Assembly (NCBI GenBank): GCA_019187665.1
Contig: JABARH010000013.1
Span: 38,389-102,388 of the forward strand
Length of the DNA stretch: 64,000 bases
Direction: 5' to 3'
Source of the DNA: Anaerolineales bacterium
Lineage (GTDB): Bacteria > Chloroflexota > Anaerolineae > Anaerolineales > Villigracilaceae
The notes below the pieces were generated by a model. The model searched no databases. It worked only from the letters and a program-made list of their open reading frames with translations, and was not told the origin of the DNA. The translations under genes were made by a program, and so were the position numbers. How positions within the stretch are numbered: the stretch's first letter is position 1; each line of letters begins with the position of its first letter. Shown here in pieces: positions 26,327 to 33,336 of the stretch.

Positions 26327-28090
26327 TTACTCTCGGAATATCCTTGAATACGCTTCCGAGGTTTTCATCAACTCTTCGTGACTTCCAATCGCGGCGACGC
26401 GGCCCTTGCGCAGGACGATGATCAGGTCTGCCCAGCGGATCTGGGAGAGGCGATGCGTGATGATGAAGGTGGTGCGTCCTTTCGAGGCGGCGGAGATGGC
26501 GCGCTGGATGCGGTCTTCGGTGGCGCTGTCAATGGCGGAGGTTGAGTCGTCCAGGATCAGGATACGCGGATTGGTCAGGAAGGCGCGCGCCAGGGCAAGG
26601 CGCTGACGTTGCCCGCCGGAGAGGGTCACGCCGCGCTCGCCGATGACAGTCTCGTAGCCTTGATCCAACGTGAGGATGAAGTCGTGCGCCTGCGCGGACT
26701 TTGCGGCGGATTCGATCTCCTCGCGGCTTGCACCGGGTTTTCCGAAGGCGATGTTATCGGCGATGGAGCGTGAGAAGAGGAAGATATCCTGTTCGATGAT
26801 CGAGATCTGCCGTCGCAGGGCGGCGAGATTCCACTGGCGGACATCCACTCCGTCCACTTTCACTTCGCCGCAAGGCGCGTCGTAGATGCGGTTGATGAGT
26901 TTGACCAGCGAGGTTTTGCCCGCGCCGGTCTGACCGACGATGGCGACCGTCTGCCCGGCTTTGACTTTAAACGTGATGTCTTCCAGCACTTTTTCATCTT
27001 TGTTGTATTCGAAGCAGACGTCTTTAAATTCCACGTCGCCTTGGATCTCGCCGGAGAAACCAGCCATGTTCTGATCGAGTTCAGTTTCGCGGTTGATCAG
27101 TTCGAGGATGCGGCGCGCGCCGGAAACGCCGAGAGATATCTGGCTGTAGGCAAAGGTGGAGGCGAAGGTGGGAAAATCGAGCAGACGCAACATGCCGAAG
27201 TAAGCCACCACATCGCCAACGGAAACCTGGCCTGCGCGATAGAGCAAAAGCGCGTGGAAGAGTCCCGCCGCGTAAGTGATGCCAAGCAAGAGCATGGGCA
27301 GAAAGCGCGCTTCGAGGTCGCCCTGGCGGACGAAGGCGCCGCGCACTTTTTTTGCGTTGGTGACGAAACGTCCGATCTCGGAGGATTCCTGCGCCGCGCC
27401 CTTGACCGTCTCCACGCCGTCGAGGGCTTCGGACAGATGCGTGTTCATCACGCCAAAGGTTTGCCGCACGCTGTCGGTCACCGGGGACAACGATCGCAGG
27501 TAGTGGACCAGGGCGATGAAGTAGATCACGACAAAGATCGCCGGGACCAGGATCAGGTCCGGGTGGAAGCGGGGACCGTAGATCAGCGGCATGATCAGAA
27601 AAAAGAACGAGCCGATGACGAGGTTCAGTCCGGGGCTGAACATAAAGTTCACTTCGCGCACGTCGTTGGTGGAACGCGCCATCGTGTCGCCGACCGGCTG
27701 GAGGTTGTGGAAGGTCATGCTCTTGCCGAGCAGGGACAGGTAGAGTTCGTCGCGGATGTCGCGCTCCACTTTTTGCGCCATCAGTTCCGCGCCGAAGTTG
27801 CGGCCAAATTGCAAAACGCCGCGAATGATCTGGGAGGTTCCGATCCACAGCGCAAGCGGAATCAAGACGGTAGTGATCGTCGGATTCTTAAGCAGTTCGT
27901 CGAAGGCTTGACCCACCAACTCAGGCACAAGCGCCGCGAGCGCGCCGTTGCCATACGCGCCAATGACAATGAGCAGAATCAGGGGCCAGTAACGAAAGGC
28001 GTGCGAAAGAATCCAGCGGATCGGGGTGGCACGATTGAATTTATATTCACGGGCAAGAGTGAACTCGGCGGGAATGGAGGTTGTGGACAT
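26327..28090 (-). CDS. ABC exporter half-transporter, subunit with the degenerate Walker B
   Basis: The 587-residue protein has a six-helix membrane domain (WPLILLIVIGAYGNGALAAL onwards) and an ATPase domain: Walker A GQTGAGKTS, Q-loop IIEQDIFLF, canonical signature LSGGQRQR, Walker B ILILDDSTSAID and H-loop THRLSQ. The residue after the Walker B aspartate is Asp, not the catalytic Glu, which marks one ATP site as non-hydrolysing. The start at 28090 (MSTTSIPAEF) is chosen because a TACAAT box (28102-28107, complement) lies just upstream; the ATG at 28156 would precede it. A 130-bp gap with array 5 separates it from its partner. Confidence 0.9.
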   Translation of the reverse strand: MSTTSIPAEFTLAREYKFNRATPIRWILSHAFRYWPLILLIVIGAYGNGALAALVPELVGQAFDELLKNPTITTVLIPLALWIGTSQIIRGVLQFGRNFGAELMAQKVERDIRDELYLSLLGKSMTFHNLQPVGDTMARSTNDVREVNFMFSPGLNLVIGSFFFLIMPLIYGPRFHPDLILVPAIFVVIYFIALVHYLRSLSPVTDSVRQTFGVMNTHLSEALDGVETVKGAAQESSEIGRFVTNAKKVRGAFVRQGDLEARFLPMLLLGITYAAGLFHALLLYRAGQVSVGDVVAYFGMLRLLDFPTFASTFAYSQISLGVSGARRILELINRETELDQNMAGFSGEIQGDVEFKDVCFEYNKDEKVLEDITFKVKAGQTVAIVGQTGAGKTSLVKLINRIYDAPCGEVKVDGVDVRQWNLAALRRQISIIEQDIFLFSRSIADNIAFGKPGASREEIESAAKSAQAHDFILTLDQGYETVIGERGVTLSGGQRQRLALARAFLTNPRILILDDSTSAIDSATEDRIQRAISAASKGRTTFIITHRLSQIRWADLIIVLRKGRVAAIGSHEELMKTSEAYSRIFRE

Positions 28091-28101
28091 GGGGGATTTG
28101 G

Positions 28102-28107
28102 ATTGTA
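28102..28107 (-). promoter_or_regulatory. -10 box TACAAT, 11 nt before the start at 28090
   Basis: The spacing is slightly longer than in the other cases, which would leave a leader of about 5 nt with no ribosome site. Confidence 0.4.
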
Positions 28108-28177
28108 CCATGCGCATCGGATCGGATTCTTGAGGAAAAATCCTGCGGCGCAACATTACAAAATTGAACCGCTACGT

Positions 28178-28235
28178 CCGCAAAGATCGCGAAGAAAATC
28201 TTTAAGCTTTGCGTTCTTAGCGTGCTTTGCGGTAA
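28178..28235. repeat. Repeat D-related fragment (CCGCAAAG...CTTTGCGG)
   Basis: Arms CCGCAAAG (28178-28185) and CTTTGCGG (28225-28232) are complementary. The 20 bp at 28216-28235 are the exact complement of 55271-55290 (TTACCGCAAAGCACGCTAAG), which lies inside repeat D copy 3. Confidence 0.55.
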
Positions 28236-28255
28236 AAAAAACAGAAAAACTTGAT

Positions 28256-28367
28256 CAGGGCTTTCGCTCCATCCAGCGTTAGAGAACGCTGAATACGCCT
28301 GAAGCGCCTTTTTTGAGCGTAACAGGCGCTCTCTTGCGCCAATATTGCGAGACAAGCGAAAGCCCTG
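28256..28367. repeat. Repeat C, copy 2: 112-bp element with 13-bp inverted ends and inner hairpins
   Basis: The ends CAGGGCTTTCGCT (28256-28268) and AGCGAAAGCCCTG (28355-28367) are perfectly complementary. Inside is the hairpin CAGCGTT-AGAG-AACGCTG (28274-28291), and AGCGCC...GGCGCT forms a second stem. The gap between the exporter and the zinc-ribbon gene (28091-28434) otherwise holds nothing recognised. Confidence 0.7.
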
Positions 28368-28434
28368 TTGATATAGAAAAAGACAAGGACAACCTCGCGG
28401 CTGTCCCTGATTCTCTGAATAGATACGTGCGCGT

Positions 28435-28995
28435 TTAGGCGAGTTCGATCATCTTCTTGCCGTTGTGTTCCACAGCCGCCCACTGGTCGGGACCGATCTG
28501 CGCCCAGGTGTTCTTGCCGTCGGTCCATGTGGCAAGCACTTTCACCTTGTTGCCCTTCACGAGTCCAGCCACCGTCTCGGAGGTGGTGCTGTGATCCTTG
28601 CGGACGTGCAGGCTGGCGACGAGTACAGTACCTTCGCGCTGGGCGGCGGCCATCGGCGCGGCGGGCTTGGCGGATTCCGGAACCTCGCGCGCGGGCATTG
28701 GCCGGGCAACCGGCTTTGCCGCCGCAACTGGCTTGGCGACCGGCTTGGCAGCCGCAACCGGCTTCGCAACCGGCTTTGCCGCCGCAACGGGCCTGGCGAC
28801 AGAGGCGCTGGCAGCCACAACCGGCTTGCCCTTTTTAAGTGCCTCGAACTCGGTCTTGGTCAACTTGTTGTCGGCCTTGCAATGGTCGCATTTAAAGGTG
28901 TGAGGGCGGCCAAGATTGAAATTGACCGTTGCGCTGGCCAACTCGAGCGGGTTGGCTTTGAACGTTTTCTTGCAGCTGGTACATACAATATCCAT
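28435..28995 (-). CDS. Zinc-ribbon protein with an Ala/Lys/Pro linker and a bacterial SH3 domain
   Basis: The 186-residue protein has CTSC (5-8) and CDHC (36-39), a two-pair zinc ribbon. A low-complexity linker made of repeated PVAAAKPVAK units runs to about 115. The C-terminal 70 residues have an SH3b pattern (LHVRKDHSTTSETVAGLVKGNKVKVLATW, ...WAQIGPDQWAAVEHN). There is no signal peptide, so it is probably cytoplasmic. The function is not known; SH3b domains often bind peptides or cell-wall fragments. AAGGAG precedes the ATG on the complement. Confidence 0.75.
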   Translation of the reverse strand: MDIVCTSCKKTFKANPLELASATVNFNLGRPHTFKCDHCKADNKLTKTEFEALKKGKPVVAASASVARPVAAAKPVAKPVAAAKPVAKPVAAAKPVARPMPAREVPESAKPAAPMAAAQREGTVLVASLHVRKDHSTTSETVAGLVKGNKVKVLATWTDGKNTWAQIGPDQWAAVEHNGKKMIELA

Positions 28996-29044
28996 AATTT
29001 ACTCCTTTTGATAAATGGAAACGTACGATAATTATACTAGGATT

Positions 29045-29163
29045 TACGCATAATTGGCGTTCTCCCCTGGCGCCGCCCGTGATTTGCCAGGCAAATCAGG
29101 CAGGCGTAACGCCAGCAGGCGCGTTAGACCTTCGGCGCGCCCTACGCAAGGTTTTGCGTACGT
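29045..29163. repeat. Repeat A, copy 2
   Basis: It is nearly identical to 135-256 over about 119 bp (TACGCATAATTGGCG... to ...TTGCGTACGT), with substitutions such as CGTGATT for CGCGATT. It lies between divergent genes, like copy 1. The 138 bp between it and the next start codon carry no recognised feature other than a ribosome site. Confidence 0.8.
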
Positions 29164-29301
29164 CCTGTATACTTTATTTACAACCAGCCTGAATATCTGC
29201 AATGAAAATGAACCGTAACCCCCGCCGCCGATCAGGGTTATATGGGTAAAGGTTGCCTGAATTGGCAGCATCCAAACCTAACTTCCAAAGGAGAATTCGC
29301 A

Positions 29302-29460
29302 ATGAACATCAGTCTTCCCAAAACGATTTCCGGTTGGTGCATGTGGCTGTTCTTCCTGTGGGTCGGCCTCTCGGCCTTCGTCCCCTTCTTCGCCGGCCTG
29401 GCCATCGTCAGCGGCATCCTGGCACTTGGTTACGCTGTGTTCTCTTTCCTGGGAATGTAA
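29302..29460 (+). CDS. Small membrane protein (52 residues)
   Basis: AAAGGAG stands 8 nt before this ATG and not before the in-frame ATG at 29242. The peptide is nearly all hydrophobic (WCMWLFFLWVGLSAFVPFF, then GLAIVSGILALGYAVFSFLG), which gives two membrane helices with a short turn. A strong terminator follows 18 nt later, so this is a monocistronic unit. I do not recognise a family. Confidence 0.65.
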   Translation: MNISLPKTISGWCMWLFFLWVGLSAFVPFFAGLAIVSGILALGYAVFSFLGM

Positions 29461-29477
29461 TCCCCTCGCATCACACA

Positions 29478-29508
29478 GACAGCCTCCCGCCCGGGAGGCT
29501 GTCTTGAT
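29478..29508. terminator. Intrinsic terminator (bidirectional) between convergent genes
   Basis: Stem GACAGCCTCCCG (29478-29489) pairs with CGGGAGGCTGTC (29492-29503), followed by TTGATT. It serves the small membrane gene and probably also the oppositely oriented GNAT gene. Confidence 0.8.
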
Positions 29509-29509
29509 T

Positions 29510-30373
29510 CTAGGGATGTCCGCGTTCATACAAAAATCCCGAATCGTCTCCAGCCTGTTCATATCCCGCCTCCTCCAAAGCCTCGATAGCCTTTGCATCC
29601 ACAACATTCATCCAGCCCGCGATGTTCATCCCACGCGAGCCGGCCAGCCTGCGGAAGTCTTTCAACATCGCGGCTCGATCCTCCTCCCCACACGCTTCAT
29701 ATCCAACGGTCAAACCGGATTCATCCTCGCTGTCATTTTCCCATGCGGACAGGAATCCGCGCCGACCGCGCCACCACCATGCGAGACCAGCCTCCGCGAG
29801 GGCGTGCAGACTATCCACATTGGGAGAGACAAATTGCCAGCCCAGATTCATCAGTCTGCCCGGCGCGTGACGATTCAGAAACGCAACGGCCTCACCCGCT
29901 TCGGGCGGAGTCAGAAGCGTGAAGGCGTCGGCGGACCCGGTCAGCGCGCTGGCTGAATATCCAAACACATCTCCGACCTTCACAAATCCACGCGCTTCAC
30001 TTAAGTGATGCACTTTGGCGCGCTTCGAACTGGTCAGCAGGCGCAAGAGACCGTCACCGTGCTCGTCCCACCATGCGTTACAGCGCGCGTCTATCATCGA
30101 GCCGATCTTCATGCCCTGAAAATTCGGGTCCACGCGGAATCCCTCCAGCCACCATTGGGCGGGCGCGAGGCGCGTAATCTTGCCCGTGCCAACACAGCGA
30201 CCGGCATACTCCGCCGCGAACAATTGACCTGCGGGATCGTCCAGCCATTCGGGAAAAACGTGGCCGACATAATCATGCCCGTCCCAAATGGATTTCGTGA
30301 ACTCGACAACGTCCGCCGTGTCGCGCGGCAGAGCCGGGCGGATGAGGACAACCGGGTCGGAAAATTTTGTCAT
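29510..30373 (-). CDS. GNAT-family N-acetyltransferase (two GNAT-like halves)
   Basis: The 287-residue protein has an N-terminal GNAT domain: RPALPRDTADVVEFTKSIW, AAEYAGRCVGTGKITRL, and the acetyl-CoA loop region FRVDPNFQGMKIGSMIDARC. The second half (about 150-287) has a weaker repeat of the fold. Substrate unknown. The start at 30373 is set by a TATAAT box 6 nt upstream (complement); the ATG at 30400 would lie outside it. Confidence 0.75.
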   Translation of the reverse strand: MTKFSDPVVLIRPALPRDTADVVEFTKSIWDGHDYVGHVFPEWLDDPAGQLFAAEYAGRCVGTGKITRLAPAQWWLEGFRVDPNFQGMKIGSMIDARCNAWWDEHGDGLLRLLTSSKRAKVHHLSEARGFVKVGDVFGYSASALTGSADAFTLLTPPEAGEAVAFLNRHAPGRLMNLGWQFVSPNVDSLHALAEAGLAWWWRGRRGFLSAWENDSEDESGLTVGYEACGEEDRAAMLKDFRRLAGSRGMNIAGWMNVVDAKAIEALEEAGYEQAGDDSGFLYERGHP

Positions 30374-30379
30374 GGCAAA

Positions 30380-30385
30380 ATTATA
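30380..30385 (-). promoter_or_regulatory. -10 box TATAAT, 6 nt before the GNAT start at 30373
   Basis: Transcription would start at the A of the ATG. The phoU terminator ends a few bases further upstream. Confidence 0.55.
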
Positions 30386-30398
30386 CGCCGACGGAATC

Positions 30399-30433
30399 AA
30401 AAAGGCGCGCTGTGTTTTACAACGCGCCTTTTT
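30399..30433 (-). terminator. Intrinsic terminator of the pst-phoU operon
   Basis: AAAAAGGCGCG (30399-30409) and CGCGCCTTTTT (30423-30433) form an 11-bp stem; read on the minus strand it ends in a T-run. It lies about 100 bp after the phoU stop. Confidence 0.75.
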
Positions 30434-30451
30434 CCGTCGGTTAATGACCGA

Positions 30452-30535
30452 TGGTACGCAGTTTCAGTACCGCAACTTTCAATTTGCTTCACTGGACGCA
30501 AGATAAATCTTGCGGTACCTCATAAGGTGAGTTAA
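30452..30535 (+). repeat. Repeat B, copy 3 (overlaps the phoU stop codon)
   Basis: TACGCAGTTTCAGTACCGC at the left, the hairpin GCAAGATAAATCTTGC in the middle and CATAAGGTGAGTTAA at the right match copies 2 and 4. The TTA at 30532-30534 is the complement of the phoU stop, so the element has supplied or replaced the gene end. Confidence 0.7.
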
Positions 30536-31212
30536 TGATGTTCCATCTCATCCCACGCGGACTGCAACTCCTTGATCTCGCCCGTGACGACGAAGACCGT
30601 GCGTTCGCAAATGTTGGTCACGCGGTCCGCCATGCGTTCGAGGTTGTGCGCCGCCCACAAAAGCATGTTGGCGCGTTCGATCACCTTCGGGTCGGCGATG
30701 ATGAAGGTCATCAACTCGCGGTAGATCTGGACATAGAGCGCATCCACTTCATCGTCTTCGGCGGGAATCGTGCGCGCCGCGTCGGCATCCTCGTTGACAA
30801 AGGCGGTCAACGCGCGGTGCAACATGTCGGAGGCTTTGACAGCCATGCGCGGCAGGTCAATCAGCGGTTTGAGCAGGGTCTCCTCGCCCATGCGGATGTT
30901 GATGGTGGCAATGCCTTTGGCGTAATCGCCCATGCGCTCCAACTCGGATGCCACGTCGAGCATGGAAGCCAGCAGGCGCAGGTCGCGCGCCATCGGTTGT
31001 TGAGTCGCAATGAGGATCATGCACTGGTTTTCAATGGCGAAACGCTTTTCGTTGATCTTGCGATCCTGTTCGTAGATTTTTTCCGAGGCTTTCATGTCGC
31101 GCTTCTTGAGCGCGTCCATCGAGTCTGCCACGGCTTGTTCCACCATGCTTCCCAGCACGAGCATCTCGTCCTTTACCTGTTGCAATTCATTCTCGAACGT
31201 TTTGCGAATCAT
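30532..31212 (-). CDS. phoU: Phosphate transport system regulator PhoU
   Basis: The 226-residue all-helical protein has two repeats of the PhoU domain with conserved acidic motifs (LDVASELERMGDYAKGIA in the first half, AAHNLERMADRVTNICE in the second; the E/D residues bind metal). It modulates the Pst transporter and, where present, PhoR. The ATG at 31212 has GAGGTG just upstream; a GTG at 31218 is the alternative. It is the last gene after pstA and pstB. Confidence 0.93.
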   Translation of the reverse strand: MIRKTFENELQQVKDEMLVLGSMVEQAVADSMDALKKRDMKASEKIYEQDRKINEKRFAIENQCMILIATQQPMARDLRLLASMLDVASELERMGDYAKGIATINIRMGEETLLKPLIDLPRMAVKASDMLHRALTAFVNEDADAARTIPAEDDEVDALYVQIYRELMTFIIADPKVIERANMLLWAAHNLERMADRVTNICERTVFVVTGEIKELQSAWDEMEHH

Positions 31213-31264
31213 AAGCACCTCAAGTTTGATTCATTTTACACGGAAGGAAACGCGTCATCACGCG

Positions 31265-32020
31265 CTATCCAAATCTGCCCGTGACGTAATCTTCGGTCCG
31301 TTTGTCTTTGGGGTTGGTGAAGATTTCCTGTCCGGGACGATACTCGACCAGTTCGCCCTGCAAAAAAAACGCGGCGTGGTCGGCGGTGCGGCCCGCCTGC
31401 TGGACAGAGTGCGGGACGAGGATGATGGTGTAGTCCTTTTTTAATTCCTGCAACGCCGCTTCGACTTTGCCGGTGGAGATGGGGTCGAGGCCGGATGTCG
31501 GTTCGTCGAGCAGGACGATCTCGGGTTGAAGCGCTAATACTCGTGCAAGACAGACGCGTTGTTGCTGTCCACCGGAGAGGGCGATGGCGGGATCGTCGAG
31601 GCGGTCTTTCACTTCGTCCCAAATTGCGGCGAGGCGGAGACTGCGCTCCACGGCTTCGTCGAGGCGCGAACGGCGCTTCTCACCGGCGAGTTCGAGTCCG
31701 TAGGTCAGGTTGGCGCGGATGGACATGGGCAGGGCGACGGGACGCGCGAAGACCATCCCCACTTTGCGGCGCAGAGCAATCACATCCGTTTTGGGATCGA
31801 GAATGTTTTCGCCGTCAATCAAAATTTTTCCCGTCGAAGCGCGGACTTCGGTGAGGTCGTTGAGGCGGTTGAGACAACGCAGGAGGGTGGATTTGCCGCC
31901 GCCCGCGGGTCCAAACAGAACCGTGATCTGATTCGCGGGAATCCCCATGCTGACGTTGCGCAGGGATTCGGTTCCGTCAGAATATTGGAGGGAGAGGGAT
32001 TCGATCAGGATCTTGTTCAT
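31265..32020 (-). CDS. pstB: Phosphate ABC transporter ATP-binding protein PstB
   Basis: The 251-residue ATPase has Walker A GPAGGGKST (usually GPSGCGKST), the PstB hallmark LRCLNRLNDL, Q-loop-region VGMVFARPVALPMSIRANLTYG, signature LSGGQQQRVCLAR, Walker B IVLLDEPTSGLDPIS and switch VPHSVQQAGRTAD. It powers phosphate uptake through PstA. A 218-bp compound repeat array separates it from pstA, with 7-mers ending 9 nt before this ATG. Confidence 0.9.
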   Translation of the reverse strand: MNKILIESLSLQYSDGTESLRNVSMGIPANQITVLFGPAGGGKSTLLRCLNRLNDLTEVRASTGKILIDGENILDPKTDVIALRRKVGMVFARPVALPMSIRANLTYGLELAGEKRRSRLDEAVERSLRLAAIWDEVKDRLDDPAIALSGGQQQRVCLARVLALQPEIVLLDEPTSGLDPISTGKVEAALQELKKDYTIILVPHSVQQAGRTADHAAFFLQGELVEYRPGQEIFTNPKDKRTEDYVTGRFG

Positions 32021-32028
32021 GGGGTTTA

Positions 32029-32244
32029 GTGATCAGTCATCAGTGATCAGTCATCAGTCATCAGTCATCAGTCATCAGTTTCGTGTGTACCTGTGTACTT
32101 GTGTACCTGTGTACCTGTGTACTTGTGTACCTGTGTACTTGTCTACCTGTGTACCTGTCTACCTGTCTACCTGTGTACCTGTGTACTTGTCTACCTGTGT
32201 ACTTGTCTACCTGTCTACCTGTGTACTTGTGTACCTGTCTACCA
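32029..32244 (-). repeat. Tandem array 6: twenty 8-bp units and seven 7-bp units between pstA and pstB
   Basis: On the coding (minus) strand the order is 8-mers first (32244 to 32085; GTACACAG, GTAGACAG, GTACACAA), then 7-mers (32077 to 32029; TGATGAC and TGATCAC). The first 8-mer unit contains the TAG stop codon of pstA (complement of 32239-32241). The array fills the whole gap. Confidence 0.92.
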
Positions 32245-33099
32245 TTGCCGCCTCGCGCGCGCCCGTGAACGTATCACGGTGGCGATCAGATTCATTCCCA
32301 ACACAAAAATCAGCAACACCAGCGCTGTGCCGTATTGAATCTGGATCGGCATTTCGGGAACTTGCGTGGAGATCACGAAAAGGTGATATGGCACTGCCAT
32401 GGTCGCGTCGAACGGAGAGCCGGGCAGGCGAGGCAGGAAAAATGCGGCGCCGGTGAAGAGGATCGGAGCGGTCTCGCCGGCGGCGCGTTCGAGTCCGAGG
32501 ATGACTCCCGTCAGAATTCCGGGCAACGCTTCTTTCAGGACGATGCGGCGGATGGTCTGCCAGCGCGTCGCGCCGACCGAGATGCTGACCGTGCGAAATG
32601 CCTGCGGCACGGCGCGTAATGCTTCTTCGGAGGTGCTGATGATGACGGGCAGAGTCATAATGGAGAGAGTCAGCGAGGCGGCGAGGATGCTCGTGCCAAA
32701 ATTGAGGAAGATGACGAAGAGTCCGAGACCGAAGAGTCCGTAGACGACCGAAGGAATACCGGCGAGGTTGATGATGGCGATGCGGATGAGATGCGTCCAG
32801 TGATTATCGGGCGCGTATTCGGCGAGGTAGATGGCGGCGGCGACTCCGAGCGGGACAGAAAATATCGCCGTGCCAAGCGTGAGGTAGAGAGTCCCGACGA
32901 TGGCCGGTAGGATTCCGCCGGCGCGCATTCCATCACGCGGAAAGCCGGAGAGGAATTCCCACGACATGGCGGGTCCGCCCTGCGCAAAAATGTAGATGAC
33001 CGTGCCGATGATGGGCGCGACGGTGACGAGCGCCATGAGGGTCAGCGCGCCGAAGCCGAGACGTTGGAGCAGGTTGCGGGTGGAGGAGGAGAACTTCAT
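32239..33099 (-). CDS. pstA: Phosphate ABC transporter permease PstA
   Basis: The 286-residue protein has six membrane helices and the family patterns GILPAIVGTLYLTLGTAIFSVPLGVAAAIYLAEYAP, INLAGIPSVVYGLFGLGLFV, VGATRWQTIRRIVLKEALPGILTGVILGLERAAGETAPILFTG (EAA-type loop) and a final helix. The start at 33099 (MKFSSSTRN) fits the usual N-terminus; the in-frame ATG at 33195 has no better ribosome site. No pstC or pstS lies upstream; the neighbour is an unrelated TPR gene. The stop codon is inside the first repeat unit of array 6. Confidence 0.88.
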   Translation of the reverse strand: MKFSSSTRNLLQRLGFGALTLMALVTVAPIIGTVIYIFAQGGPAMSWEFLSGFPRDGMRAGGILPAIVGTLYLTLGTAIFSVPLGVAAAIYLAEYAPDNHWTHLIRIAIINLAGIPSVVYGLFGLGLFVIFLNFGTSILAASLTLSIMTLPVIISTSEEALRAVPQAFRTVSISVGATRWQTIRRIVLKEALPGILTGVILGLERAAGETAPILFTGAAFFLPRLPGSPFDATMAVPYHLFVISTQVPEMPIQIQYGTALVLLIFVLGMNLIATVIRSRARARRQW

Positions 33100-33204
33100 G
33101 TTTGATTGCTGGTTGGTAACTGGAGCCTGGCAAATACGTGAATGGGAGATCAATCTCCAGCCAATATTTTTGTGTCGAGATACCGTGTGAGACACGGTTC
33201 ATTA

Positions 33205-33301
33205 TTATCAGTAGATCACGAAAACCCTGCGTAGGTTGCGATCTCTATCGCAACCTGGCGGTAGAGACCGCCAAATACGCGCTTTCGTGAAGTACTGATT
33301 A
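33205..33301. repeat. Repeat C, copy 3: 97-bp element with inverted ends and two perfect hairpins
   Basis: The ends (33205-33223 and 33283-33301) match as inverted repeats at 16 of 19 positions. Inside are GGTTGCGAT-CTCT-ATCGCAACC (33234-33255) and TGGCGGT-AGAG-ACCGCCA (33256-33273), both perfect, followed by AATACGC as in copy 2. It lies upstream of pstA where pstC would be expected. The rest of the gap (33100-33336) shows nothing. Confidence 0.75.
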
Positions 33302-33336
33302 TTGACGAAGCCCCCACCAACGATGTGTGTATCTGT

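Noticed and set aside
27041..28282. 413-residue plus-strand frame opposite the ABC exporter
   Set aside because: It is the antisense of a clear ABC gene. Composition is odd (rich in His, Gln, Glu, Arg) and no domain is recognisable, which is typical of frames opposite GC-rich genes.
29164..29301. Small RNA or promoter element between repeat A copy 2 and the small membrane gene
   Set aside because: A TATACT at 29167-29172 lacks a properly spaced -35 and I see no stable structure; not enough to call.
31947..32456. Open frames full of repeated Val-Tyr-Leu-Cys-Thr-type peptides over the tandem arrays (also at 18496-18798, 21518-21992, 56260-56693)
   Set aside because: They are translations of GTASACAN arrays in non-coding frames or strands. 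The flanking genes explain the region and no start signals or domains are present.
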